This document shows, in pieces, positions 7,789 through 15,400 of a DNA stretch of 20,962 nucleotides. The position numbers were made by a program, and so were the translations under genes. The notes under the pieces were generated by a model that was not told the origin of the DNA, ran no database searches, and saw only the letters and a list, made by a program, of their open reading frames with translations. Source of the stretch: DATKSG01 sp035531775 (GTDB taxonomy: Bacteria > Actinomycetota > Acidimicrobiia > Acidimicrobiales > UBA8190); the NCBI GenBank assembly GCA_035531775.1, contig DATKSG010000030.1, forward strand, positions 1 to 20,962. The letters run 5' to 3'. Numbering within the stretch: the stretch's first letter is position 1; each line of letters begins with the position of its first letter.

Positions 7789-8982
7789 ATGCCCGGCTCC
7801 GATCTCCTACCCGACCCCGACCCACGGCCCCTGGTGGTGCCGGTCATCTCGGTGGACGACCACCTCATCGAGCCACCCGACATGTTCGAAGGTCGGGTGC
7901 CGGCCGCCCTGGCCGGATCGGCGCCGCACATCGTCGAGCACGACGACGGGACGCAGTTCTGGCTCTACGAGGACCGGAGATATCCCAACATCGGGCTCAA
8001 CGCCGTGGTCGGCCGCCCCCGGGAGTCATGGAGCATGGACCCGTCTCGCTTCGACGAGATGCGCCCGGGGTGCTTCGACATCCACGCCCGCATCGACGAC
8101 ATGGACCGCAACGGCGTGTGGGCGTCTTTGTGCTTCCCGTCGCTCGTGGCCGGGTTCTGCGGCTCGGTCTTCCTCAAGTCGCGCGACCCGGCTCTCGGAC
8201 TGGCCTGCATGCGGGCGTGGAACGACTGGCATCTCGAGGTGTGGGCCGGCACCTACCCCGAGCGCATCATCGCCCTGCAGCTGCCGTGGCTGGCCGACGT
8301 GGCCCTCGGGGCCGAGGAGATACGACGCAACGCCGAGCGCGGCTTCAAGGCCGTGAGCTTCCCCGAGTTCCCGGCCCAGCTGGGCCTGGACTCCATCTTC
8401 ACCGGCACCTGGGACCCCTTCTTCGAGGCGTGCCAGGAGACCGGCACCGTCGTCTGCCTGCACACCGGCGCATCGGCCTGGGCGCCTTTGCCCTCGCCGG
8501 GGCCCCCCTTCGAGCTGTTGCCCACGCTGTTCCCGGTGAACGCCCTCATCGCGGCGGCCGAGTGGCTGTGGTCGGGGGTGCCGGTGCGCTTCCCGGGCCT
8601 GCAGGTGGCCATGTCCGAAGGCGGCATCGGGTGGGTGCCCATGCTGCTCGACCGGGCCGACTACGTGCTGGCCCACTCGGCCTCGGGCACCGACAGCGGC
8701 GCCTGGCACTCGGAGCTGCTGCCGAGCGAGGTGCTGCGGCGCAACTTCTACTTCTGCACCATCGACGACCCGTCGCTGGTGGACCTGCGCCATGTCATCG
8801 GCATCGACCACATCATGGTGGAGAGCGACTATCCCCATGCCGACTCCACGTGGCCCGATACCCAGCTGGTGATCCAGAAGACTCTGGGGGCGCTGCCCGA
8901 GGAGGAGCTGCGCAAAGTGGCCTACGCCAACGCCGCTGCTTTGTTCCGCCACCCGCTGCCGCCGGCGGGGGACTGGCGATGA
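7789..8982 (+). CDS. Amidohydro_2 family metal-dependent hydrolase (paralogue 3)
   Basis: This 397-residue TIM-barrel amidohydrolase is the most divergent of the four in the window. The metal motif reads VDDHLIEPPDMF (22-33) instead of DADGH, a form frequent in actinobacterial Amidohydro_2 proteins. It is followed by His225 (CLHTG), Glu277 (SEGGIGWV) and Asp347 in ESDYPHADSTWP. The ATG at 7789 is preceded by AGGAAG (7779-7784); the extended frame upstream runs through the TetR gene and is rejected. It starts 8 bp after the TetR stop and its own stop overlaps the next start (ATGA), so it is co-transcribed with both. The reaction is probably hydrolysis or decarboxylation of a ring-derived acid; the substrate is unknown. 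Confidence 0.88.
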   Translation: MPGSDLLPDPDPRPLVVPVISVDDHLIEPPDMFEGRVPAALAGSAPHIVEHDDGTQFWLYEDRRYPNIGLNAVVGRPRESWSMDPSRFDEMRPGCFDIHARIDDMDRNGVWASLCFPSLVAGFCGSVFLKSRDPALGLACMRAWNDWHLEVWAGTYPERIIALQLPWLADVALGAEEIRRNAERGFKAVSFPEFPAQLGLDSIFTGTWDPFFEACQETGTVVCLHTGASAWAPLPSPGPPFELLPTLFPVNALIAAAEWLWSGVPVRFPGLQVAMSEGGIGWVPMLLDRADYVLAHSASGTDSGAWHSELLPSEVLRRNFYFCTIDDPSLVDLRHVIGIDHIMVESDYPHADSTWPDTQLVIQKTLGALPEEELRKVAYANAAALFRHPLPPAGDWR

Positions 8983-10097
8983 GTAGCGCCGAGGTGGTGG
9001 TGGACGCCGACGGCCACGTGGTCGAGCCGCTGTCGGCATGGGAGACGGTGCCAGAGCCCTACCGGCCCACCATCACGGCCGACGTCCACGGCTACGAGCA
9101 CGTGGTGGTGGACGGCACCGAGATCCTGGCCGTGCCGCTCGGCACCCTGGCCACCCCGGGGGGGCGCTTCAGCGACCCGGGCAGTTTCCGGTCCCTCGAC
9201 CAGGCGCGGCCCGGCGGCAGCGACCCGGTGGCCCGCCTGGCCGACATGGACGCCGAAGGCATCGACCAGGCGGTGCTGTTCCCGTCGGTGGGCCTGTACT
9301 TCTGGGCGCTCGACGACCCGCGGGCGGCGGTGCCCATCGCCCGCGCCTACAACGACTGGCTGTCGCAGTACTGCGCCGCTTCCCCCAGCCGGCTCTTCGG
9401 CGCCGCCATGGTGCCGGTGCAGGACCCGGTGGCGGCGGCAGCCGAGTTGCGCCGGGCCCATGACGAGCTCGGGTTCCCGGCCGCCTTCGTGCGGCCCAAC
9501 CCGTGCTGCGGGCGCAGCCTGTCGGACCGGGCCTACGACGTGCTGTGGGAGGCGGCCGAGGAGACCGGCACCGTGGTCGCCCTGCACGAGGGCAGCTCGG
9601 TCATCGTCCCCACCCTCGGCGCCGACCGGCCCTTCAACCCCCTGGTGCTCCATGCCGTGTCGCACGCCTTCGAGGAGATGCTGGCCTGCGCCCAGCTCAT
9701 CGCCTTCGGAGTACTCGAGCGCCACCCCGCCCTGCGCGTGGTCTTCCTCGAGTCGAGCGGAGGGTGGGTGCCGTTCTGGCTGGAGCGCCTCGACGAGCAG
9801 GCCGAGAGCTTCGGCGACTTCTGCCCCGACATGCGCCTGGCCCCGAGCGAGTACTTCGCCCGCCAGTGCTGGATCAGCTTCGAGATCGACGAGCAGACGC
9901 TGCCGGTGCTGGCCCCGCTCATCGGCGAGGACCGCATCGTGTGGGGCTCGGACTACCCGCACCACGACGCCACCTTCCCCGGTGCGGTGGACCGCCTGCG
10001 ACGCACCATCGCCCCCATGGGCGAAGGAGACAGGGCCAAGGTGCTCGGGGCCAACGCCGCTGCGCTCTACCGACTGCCACCGCCGGCCCCGGCGTGA
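8979..10097 (+). CDS. Amidohydro_2 family metal-dependent hydrolase (paralogue 4)
   Basis: This 372-residue TIM-barrel amidohydrolase has the metal motif VDADGHVVEP (8-17), His203 (ALHEGSS), Glu258 (FLESSGGWV), Asp325 in GSDYPHHDATFP and the terminal NAAALYRL helix. The ATG at 8979 overlaps the stop of paralogue 3 by 4 nt, and the stop overlaps the GTG of the following ligase, so translation is probably coupled through all three. It is strikingly close to paralogue 1 on the other strand (shared RPNP, LERLD and YFxRQCWISF blocks), which suggests a duplication that placed one copy in each divergent operon. Such pairs could act as heteromers or on successive intermediates; this is inference. Confidence 0.88.
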   Translation: MSSAEVVVDADGHVVEPLSAWETVPEPYRPTITADVHGYEHVVVDGTEILAVPLGTLATPGGRFSDPGSFRSLDQARPGGSDPVARLADMDAEGIDQAVLFPSVGLYFWALDDPRAAVPIARAYNDWLSQYCAASPSRLFGAAMVPVQDPVAAAAELRRAHDELGFPAAFVRPNPCCGRSLSDRAYDVLWEAAEETGTVVALHEGSSVIVPTLGADRPFNPLVLHAVSHAFEEMLACAQLIAFGVLERHPALRVVFLESSGGWVPFWLERLDEQAESFGDFCPDMRLAPSEYFARQCWISFEIDEQTLPVLAPLIGEDRIVWGSDYPHHDATFPGAVDRLRRTIAPMGEGDRAKVLGANAAALYRLPPPAPA

Positions 10098-11662
10098 GCG
10101 AACCGAGCGGCCTGGCCGAGGTGGTGCGCGCCGCCGGCGCCCGCTACGGCGACACCACGTTGTACGTGATGTCGGGCGGGGAGCACGACGGACTAACCCT
10201 CACCTACGGCGAGCTCGACGCCGCTTCCGACGCCGTGGCGGCCGGGCTGTGGCGGCGCGGCATCGGAACCGGGGACGTGGTGGTGCTCCTGCTCCCGTCG
10301 GGCCCGGCCTACGCCGTGGCCTACAGCGCCCTGGCCAAGCTGGGCGCCGTCACCGCCGGCGTCAACGAACGCCTGTCGCCGCCCGAGCGACGCTGCTGTG
10401 TCGAGGTGGCCCGGCCCCGCCTGGTGCTGGGCGCCGCGGAGCTCCTCGAGGGCACCGGCCTGGGTGACGCGGCCGAAGCCCACAACGGGCCCTCTGGCGA
10501 GGTGGTGGTGGTCGAGGGCTCCGGGGTGCCGCCAGAGGCGCTCGGCGCGCTGGCGGCACCCGGGGGGGAACTGCCCGTGTTGGGTCCAGACCCCGGGCGA
10601 GCGGTGGCCGTGGTCTTCACGTCGGGCACCACCGGCACCCCCAAGGGGGCGGTGTTCGGGGCGGCCCAACTCGACGCCGTGGGCCACGCCGACGGGGGCC
10701 GGCGCTGGGGCAGCGGTGGCCGGGGGCTGTCGTCCACGTCCTTCGCCCACCTCGGCTACATGACCAAGCTCCCCCAGGTGCTGCGCGGCGGCGGGACCAC
10801 CTTCGTCATGGAGCGCTGGTCGCCCGGCGCCGCGCTCGACATGGTGCAGCGCCACAGCCTCACCACCGTCGGGGGCATCCCCACCCAGGTGGCGCTGATG
10901 TTGGCCCACCCCGACTTCGCCGGCAGCGACCTGTCGAGCGTGCGGCTGGTGGCCCTGGGGGGAGGCCCGTCCACACCGGGGCTGGTGCGCCAGGCCCGCC
11001 AGGGCTTCGGTGCCCCGGTGGTGGTCCGCTACACCTGCACCGAGGCCGGGGTGGGGGTGGGCACCAACCCCGACGACCCCGAGGAGGACGCCGAGCAGAG
11101 CGTGGGACGGCCCCGGCCCGGAGTGACCCTCACCGTGCGCGACGAACACGGTCGGCTCCTGCCCGACGGCGAGGTGGGAGAGGTGTGCCTGGCCTCGGCG
11201 GCGTGCATGACCGGCTACCACCACGAGCCCGAGGCGACGGCGGCCGCTTTCACCGCCGACGGCGCCGTGCGCACCGGCGATCTCGGCTACGTGGACGGGC
11301 GGGGCCGGCTGCACCTGGCCGGCCGGGCCAAGGAGATGTACGTGCGCGGCGGGTACAACGTCTTCCCCATGGAGGTGGAGGCGGTGCTCGAGGATCACCC
11401 GGCCGTGGCCCACGTGGCCGTGGCCCCGCGCCGCGACGACGTCATGGGCGAGATCGGCGTGGCCTTCGTGGTGCCCCGCCGGGCCGACGCCGCGCCCACC
11501 TTGGAGGAGCTGCGCCAGTTCGGGCGCCGGCGCCTGGCCACCCACAAGCTGCCCGAGGCCATGGCGGTGCTGACCGAGCTGCCGCGCACAGCCATGGAGA
11601 AGATCGACCGGCGCGCCCTCGCCGTGCTGGCCGAGGAAGTCAGCCCGCCTCGGGCCCGATGA
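10094..11662 (+). CDS. Acyl-CoA synthetase (AMP-forming), FadD-like
   Basis: This 522-residue member of the ANL superfamily activates a carboxylic acid with ATP to an acyl-adenylate and then the CoA thioester. All core motifs are intact: P-loop FTSGTTGTPKGA (175-186), a YTCTEAG motif in place of YGxTE (313-319), TGDLG (394-398), the hinge region GRAKEMYVRGGYNVFPMEVE (410-429) and the C-terminal catalytic Lys503 in LPRTAMEKIDR. The GTG start at 10094 overlaps the stop of the upstream amidohydrolase and has no Shine-Dalgarno, which implies translational coupling. The acyl chain preference cannot be read. The 3' end overlaps the convergent SDR gene by 23 bp. Confidence 0.92.
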   Translation: MSEPSGLAEVVRAAGARYGDTTLYVMSGGEHDGLTLTYGELDAASDAVAAGLWRRGIGTGDVVVLLLPSGPAYAVAYSALAKLGAVTAGVNERLSPPERRCCVEVARPRLVLGAAELLEGTGLGDAAEAHNGPSGEVVVVEGSGVPPEALGALAAPGGELPVLGPDPGRAVAVVFTSGTTGTPKGAVFGAAQLDAVGHADGGRRWGSGGRGLSSTSFAHLGYMTKLPQVLRGGGTTFVMERWSPGAALDMVQRHSLTTVGGIPTQVALMLAHPDFAGSDLSSVRLVALGGGPSTPGLVRQARQGFGAPVVVRYTCTEAGVGVGTNPDDPEEDAEQSVGRPRPGVTLTVRDEHGRLLPDGEVGEVCLASAACMTGYHHEPEATAAAFTADGAVRTGDLGYVDGRGRLHLAGRAKEMYVRGGYNVFPMEVEAVLEDHPAVAHVAVAPRRDDVMGEIGVAFVVPRRADAAPTLEELRQFGRRRLATHKLPEAMAVLTELPRTAMEKIDRRALAVLAEEVSPPRAR

Positions 11663-12401
11663 CCTCGATGTCGTCGGGCCCGGTCCCGTCGGCCAGGGCG
11701 GCCACGATGCGCCGGGCCGTGTCGCTCGCCTCCTGGGGCTCGTGCACCAGGTAGCCCTCGGCCGCCCACCGCTCGAAGGCGGGGCCGGCGACGGCCGGAT
11801 CCCACCGGTCGCTGAAGCCGGTGATGGTCGGCCCCACCGACACCCGCAGCACCCGCAGCCAGGGCTCCTCGGCCCGCAACCCGAGGGCCATGGTCTCCAG
11901 GGCGGCCTTGCTCGCCGCGTAGGGCACCAGGCCGGGCCAGGGCCGGCGCACCGAGTGCGACGACACATAGGCGACCACCGGCGCCGGGGCCGAGCGGAGA
12001 TAGGGCAGGGCCCCGGCCGTGACCAGGGCCGCCCCCACCACGTTGGTGGCCAGCATGGCCCGCCAGCTGGCCGCCGAGGCCTGCGCCAAGGGCCCTAGGT
12101 AGGCGGCGCCGGCCACGTAGAGCACGGCGTCGAGGCCGTCGAGGGCGGCGGCGGCCTCGTCGGCCAAGATGGAGCAGGCCGAGGGGTCCGACACGTCACA
12201 GGGAAGCGCCACCGCCCTGCTCCCGGCCTCGGCCGCCACCTGCTCGAGTAGCGCCAGGCGCCTGGCCGTAAGGGCCACCGCCGCCCCCGATGCCGCTGCT
12301 TCGAGGGCCAGGGCCCGGCCGATGCCCGAGGAGGCCCCCACCACGAGTAGCCGGCGCCCGGCCAGGGCCGTGCTCGGCGGATCGCTGTCTGGTGGGGCCA
12401 C
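11640..12401 (-). CDS. Short-chain dehydrogenase/reductase (SDR)
   Basis: This 253-residue classical SDR is an NAD(P)(H)-dependent oxidoreductase. The nucleotide-binding motif GASSGIG is at 22-28, and the catalytic tetrad is Asn120, Ser148, Tyr161 and Lys165 (YAASK). The usual NNAG motif reads YVAG (95-98), so the Asn that supports the central strand is replaced. I chose the GTG at 12401 because it lies 8 nt after a TACCAT -10 box and about 12 residues before the first beta strand; the open frame continues upstream to an ATG at 12557, but that would cross the divergent DUF35 gene. It stands alone on the minus strand, divergent from the DUF35 gene with an 85-bp shared promoter region. Its last 23 bp overlap the end of the acyl-CoA synthetase gene. 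Confidence 0.85.
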   Translation of the reverse strand: MAPPDSDPPSTALAGRRLLVVGASSGIGRALALEAAASGAAVALTARRLALLEQVAAEAGSRAVALPCDVSDPSACSILADEAAAALDGLDAVLYVAGAAYLGPLAQASAASWRAMLATNVVGAALVTAGALPYLRSAPAPVVAYVSSHSVRRPWPGLVPYAASKAALETMALGLRAEEPWLRVLRVSVGPTITGFSDRWDPAVAGPAFERWAAEGYLVHEPQEASDTARRIVAALADGTGPDDIEVIGPEAG

Positions 12402-12409
12402 GGCGCCGA

Positions 12410-12415
12410 ATGGTA
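12410..12415 (-). promoter_or_regulatory. -10 box of the SDR gene (leaderless promoter)
   Basis: On the minus strand TACCAT is followed by 8 nt and then the GTG start of the SDR, with no Shine-Dalgarno. This fits a leaderless actinobacterial promoter. The -35 region, near 12433-12440, is poorly conserved and abuts the TGAC-N6-GTCA palindrome. Confidence 0.5.
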
Positions 12416-12439
12416 CCGGCGCCCCAACCTCGGTGACCC

Positions 12440-12453
12440 TGACGAGACTGTCA
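12440..12453. promoter_or_regulatory. Candidate operator, TGAC-N6-GTCA (copy 1)
   Basis: TGAC-GAGACT-GTCA lies between the divergent SDR and DUF35 promoters; flanking C and G extend the palindrome to 5-bp arms (12439-12454). The right half overlaps the expected -35 of the DUF35 promoter. The same half-sites with identical spacing recur upstream of the acyl-CoA dehydrogenase gene at 14136. The binding protein is unknown. Confidence 0.5.
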
Positions 12454-12472
12454 GCTTCCTGGCGGGCGTGGG

Positions 12473-12478
12473 TAGCAT
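12473..12478 (+). promoter_or_regulatory. -10 box of the DUF35-thiolase operon (leaderless)
   Basis: TAGCAT is followed by 8 nt and then the GTG at 12487. No Shine-Dalgarno is present. The spacing is identical to that of the divergent SDR promoter 58 bp away. Confidence 0.5.
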
Positions 12479-12486
12479 GCGCCCCC

Positions 12487-12921
12487 GTGCCCACCTCCAC
12501 GCCACCTCTGGCCAGCGGGCCGTCGATCCGGGTGCTGCCGCGACTCGACGCCACCAACGAGTTCTTCTGGACCTCGGGTGCCGACGGCGTCCTGCGCCTG
12601 CAGCGCTGCGGCGCCTGCCGGCGCTACGCCCATCCGCCGGTGCCGCGCTGTCCGTACTGCCTGGAGGACGCCCTGGCCCCCGAGGCGGTGAGCGGTCGTG
12701 GGCGGCTGCACTCCTTCACCGTCAACCACCAGCAGTGGATCCCGGGCTCGGACCACTACGTGGTGGGCCTCGTGACCTTGGAGGAACAGCACGACGTGCG
12801 GCTCATGACCAACATCGTCGACTGCGCCGAGGAGGACCTGGCCGTGGACATGGCCGTGGAGGTCGTCTTCGAGCCGGTGGAGGACGTCTGGCTCCCGCTG
12901 TTCAAGCCGGCCCGCACCTGA
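12487..12921 (+). CDS. DUF35 zinc-ribbon / OB-fold protein
   Basis: This 144-residue protein carries a rubredoxin-like zinc ribbon (Cys41-x2-Cys44 and Cys55-x2-Cys58) followed by an OB-fold region beginning GRGRLHSFTVNHQ (71-82), the DUF35 arrangement. DUF35 proteins are non-catalytic partners of thiolase-like enzymes. In bacterial steroid side-chain degradation the DUF35 domain of ChsH2 binds Ltp2 to form an active aldolase; here it is a free-standing protein. The GTG start at 12487 is chosen from the leaderless -10 spacing and because homology starts soon after it; the frame is open further upstream without family features. Its stop overlaps the ATG of the thiolase-like gene (TGATG), supporting co-translation and a physical complex. 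Confidence 0.88.
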   Translation: MPTSTPPLASGPSIRVLPRLDATNEFFWTSGADGVLRLQRCGACRRYAHPPVPRCPYCLEDALAPEAVSGRGRLHSFTVNHQQWIPGSDHYVVGLVTLEEQHDVRLMTNIVDCAEEDLAVDMAVEVVFEPVEDVWLPLFKPART

Positions 12922-14129
12922 TGGCCGAGCTCCTCGAACGCCGGGCCGTCATCTCGGGCATCGGACAGTCGGCGGTGGGGCGGCGCCTAGGGCGCACCGA
13001 CCTGGACCTCACGGTGGAGGCGGCGCTGGCCGCCATCGCCGATGCCGGGCTGCATCGTGACGACATCGACGGGCTGGCCACCTACCCCGGCGGGGGCATG
13101 GGCGGGGCCGCCTTCGCCGGCCCGACCAGCCCCGACGTCCAAGACGCCCTGCGCCTGCGGCTCAACTGGCACGACGGCGGCGGTGAGGGGCCGGGCCAGA
13201 TCCGAGCCGTCTTCGCCGCCTGCCTGGCCGTGGCGGCCGGGTTGGCCCGCCACGTGCTCGTGTACCGCACGGTGACCGAGTCCACCTCCCAGGGTGCCGG
13301 CGGCCGCCAGGGCATCGCCGGAGCCATAGGCGAGGGCCGCGGCGTGCCGCGCTTCGGCGGCAGCTTCCAGTGGATGCTCCCCTACGGCGCCGTTTCAGCG
13401 GCCAACTGGCTGGCCCTGGTGGCCCAGCGGCGCGTGCACGACTACGGGCTGCGTCGCGACCAGCTGGCCCAGATCGCCCTGAACGGGCGGCGCAACGCGG
13501 CGCTCAACCCCAATGCCGTGTACCGCGAGCCGCTCTCGCTCGAGGACTATCTCGGGGCGCGCATGATCACCACGCCACTGTGTCTCTACGACTGCGACGC
13601 CCCGTGCGACGGGTCTACGGCCGTGATCGTGTCGCACGTCGACTACGCGCCGGACGCCCCCAAGCCGGCCTGCCACGTGCACGCCATCGGCACCGCCCTG
13701 CGAGGCCGGCCGAGCTGGGACCAGTTCGACGACATGACGACCATGTCGGCGCGCGACGCGGCGGCCTCCATGTGGGCCCGGGCCGACCTCGGGCCCCAGG
13801 ACGTGGACGTGGCCCAGCTCTATGACGGCTTCAGCATCCTCACCATGGTGTGGCTGGAGGAGCTGGGCTTCTGCGCCAAGGGCGAGAGCGGCGCCTTCGT
13901 CGAAGGCGGGTCGCGCATCGCCCGCAGCGGCTCGCTGCCGCTCAACACCAGCGGGGGCCAGCTGTCGGGGGGCCGCCTGCACGGGTTCGGGCTGCTGCAC
14001 GAAGCGTGCGTCCAGCTGCGCGGCGAGGGCGGCGACCGCCAGGTCACCGGCGACCCCGAAGTGGCCGTGGTGGCCAACGGCGGGGGGCCCATCGCCGGGT
14101 CGATGCTGCTCACCCGGGGGGTGGGCTGA
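12921..14129 (+). CDS. Thiolase-like protein, candidate Ltp2-type aldolase
   Basis: This 402-residue protein has the thiolase fold (ISGIGQSAVG at 11-20, C-terminal NTSGGQLSGGRLHGFG at 342-357) but not thiolase chemistry. The CxSG nucleophile segment is not recognisable around residues 90-105, the GHPxG catalytic histidine motif reads GRLHG (351-355), and the final CxGxG motif reads ANGGG (385-389). This is the pattern of lipid-transfer-protein thiolase homologues such as Ltp2, which with a DUF35 partner cleave a beta-hydroxyacyl-CoA by retro-aldol reaction using tyrosines; Tyr301 in LYDGFS is a candidate here. It starts within the stop of the DUF35 gene (TGATG) with no Shine-Dalgarno of its own. 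A non-catalytic or condensing role cannot be excluded. Confidence 0.83.
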   Translation: MAELLERRAVISGIGQSAVGRRLGRTDLDLTVEAALAAIADAGLHRDDIDGLATYPGGGMGGAAFAGPTSPDVQDALRLRLNWHDGGGEGPGQIRAVFAACLAVAAGLARHVLVYRTVTESTSQGAGGRQGIAGAIGEGRGVPRFGGSFQWMLPYGAVSAANWLALVAQRRVHDYGLRRDQLAQIALNGRRNAALNPNAVYREPLSLEDYLGARMITTPLCLYDCDAPCDGSTAVIVSHVDYAPDAPKPACHVHAIGTALRGRPSWDQFDDMTTMSARDAAASMWARADLGPQDVDVAQLYDGFSILTMVWLEELGFCAKGESGAFVEGGSRIARSGSLPLNTSGGQLSGGRLHGFGLLHEACVQLRGEGGDRQVTGDPEVAVVANGGGPIAGSMLLTRGVG

Positions 14130-14135
14130 CCAATA

Positions 14136-14149
14136 TGACGCCGGCGTCA
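14136..14149. promoter_or_regulatory. Candidate operator, TGAC-N6-GTCA (copy 2)
   Basis: TGACGCCGGCGTCA is a perfect 14-bp palindrome in the 39-bp gap before the acyl-CoA dehydrogenase. It covers the -35 and spacer of the promoter whose -10 is at 14157, a position suited to repression. Half-sites and spacing match copy 1 at 12440. Confidence 0.6.
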
Positions 14150-14156
14150 GGCAGGC

Positions 14157-14162
14157 TACGAT
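14157..14162 (+). promoter_or_regulatory. -10 box of the acyl-CoA dehydrogenase gene (leaderless)
   Basis: TACGAT is followed by 6 nt and then the GTG at 14169. ATGACG (14135-14140) is a 4/6 match to a TTGACA -35 box with 16-bp spacing. No Shine-Dalgarno is present, so the transcript is probably leaderless. Confidence 0.5.
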
Positions 14163-14168
14163 CCCTGC

Positions 14169-15371
14169 GTGCGGCTGCACTACGACGAGGAGACCGAGGC
14201 CTTCCGGGCTGAGCTGCGGGCCTTCTTGGAGGCCCATCTCCCCCCGGCCGAGGAGCGCACCGAGCGGGTGCGGTCGTCGGCCCACATCCCCGAGTGGGCC
14301 CGGCGCTGGCAGCGCCTGCTGTTCGACTCGGGCTGGCTGGTGCCGGGATGGCCCCCCGAGTACGGGGGGCGCAACGCCACCCCGGTGCAGCAGATGGTCT
14401 ACTTCGAGGAGCTCACCCGCCTGGGCGTGCCCCGCTCGTGCAACCCCCAAGGCCTGTCCATCATCACGCCCTCGATCATCGACTTCGGCACCGAGGAGCA
14501 GAAACAGCGCTACGTGCTGCCCACCCTGCACGCCGAGATCAGCTGGTGCCTGGGCATGAGCGAGCCCAACGCCGGCAGTGACCTGGCCGGGCTGCGGACC
14601 CGGGCCGTGCTCGACGGGGAGCGGTTCGTGGTGAACGGCCAGAAGGTGTGGACGTCGGGGGCCCATCACGCCGACTACTGCTTCTGCTTCGTGCGAAGCG
14701 ACCCCGAGGCGGCCAAGCACGCCGGCATCAGCGTGCTCATCATCGACATGCGAACACCGGGGATCGAGACCCGCCCGCTGCCCGAGCTGACCGACCACGA
14801 GCACGCCGACTTCAACGAGGTGTTCTTCACCGACGTGGAGGTGCCGGCCGAGAACCTGGTGGGCGAGCTGCACCATGGGTGGTCAATCGCCGGGGGATCG
14901 TTGGCCCATGAGCGCGGCATGCTGTGGATCAACGAGGCCACCGGCATCGAGCGGATGATCGAGCGGGTGGTGGAGACGGCCCAGCGCCCGCTGCCCGGCG
15001 GCCGGCTGCTGGCCGACGAGCCCGGCTTCCGTGACACCGTGGCCCGGGCCTATGTGCAGTCCCAGGCGCTCAAGCTGCTCGGGTACCGGGGCTTCGCCAA
15101 ATTCGCCAAGGGCATGAAGTCACCCGAGCACTCGGTGCTCAAGCTGCTCGGCAGCGAGCTGCGCCGCAACCTGGCCCTCGACGTGGGCGAGGCGCTCGGG
15201 GCGGCGGGCATCGACCTCGACCGCCAAGACGCCCCGTCCATCGGGCGGCGCGACAACGAGGCGTGGTTGGTGCACTGGCTGCAGTCCTTCGCCGGCACCA
15301 TCGCCGGGGGGACGTCGGAGATCCAGCGCAACATCATCGCCGAGCGGGTGCTCGGCCTGCCGCGCCGCTGA
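14169..15371 (+). CDS. Acyl-CoA dehydrogenase (FadE-like)
   Basis: This 400-residue flavoprotein introduces an alpha,beta double bond into an acyl-CoA. The FAD/substrate segment LGMSEPNAGSD (128-138), the WTSGAHHADY stretch (161-170) and the C-terminal AGGTSEIQRNIIAERVLGLPR (379-399) are typical of actinobacterial FadE proteins. The position that is Glu in the MCAD motif YEGTS is Gly380 here, so the catalytic base must come from elsewhere; Glu248 in SLAHER, in the region that supplies the base in isovaleryl-CoA and several steroid acyl-CoA dehydrogenases, is a candidate. The GTG at 14169 is supported by the -10 spacing. It lies 39 bp downstream of the thiolase-like gene with its own promoter and palindrome, and acts plausibly one step before a hydratase/aldolase sequence. 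Confidence 0.93.
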   Translation: MRLHYDEETEAFRAELRAFLEAHLPPAEERTERVRSSAHIPEWARRWQRLLFDSGWLVPGWPPEYGGRNATPVQQMVYFEELTRLGVPRSCNPQGLSIITPSIIDFGTEEQKQRYVLPTLHAEISWCLGMSEPNAGSDLAGLRTRAVLDGERFVVNGQKVWTSGAHHADYCFCFVRSDPEAAKHAGISVLIIDMRTPGIETRPLPELTDHEHADFNEVFFTDVEVPAENLVGELHHGWSIAGGSLAHERGMLWINEATGIERMIERVVETAQRPLPGGRLLADEPGFRDTVARAYVQSQALKLLGYRGFAKFAKGMKSPEHSVLKLLGSELRRNLALDVGEALGAAGIDLDRQDAPSIGRRDNEAWLVHWLQSFAGTIAGGTSEIQRNIIAERVLGLPRR

Positions 15372-15400
15372 GCGCCGGCCGGCCACCAGCGCGTGCCGCA

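Noticed and set aside
12402..12557. Longer SDR start at 12557
   Set aside because: It would read through the divergent DUF35 gene and its promoter; the GTG at 12401 fits both the SDR fold and the -10 spacing.
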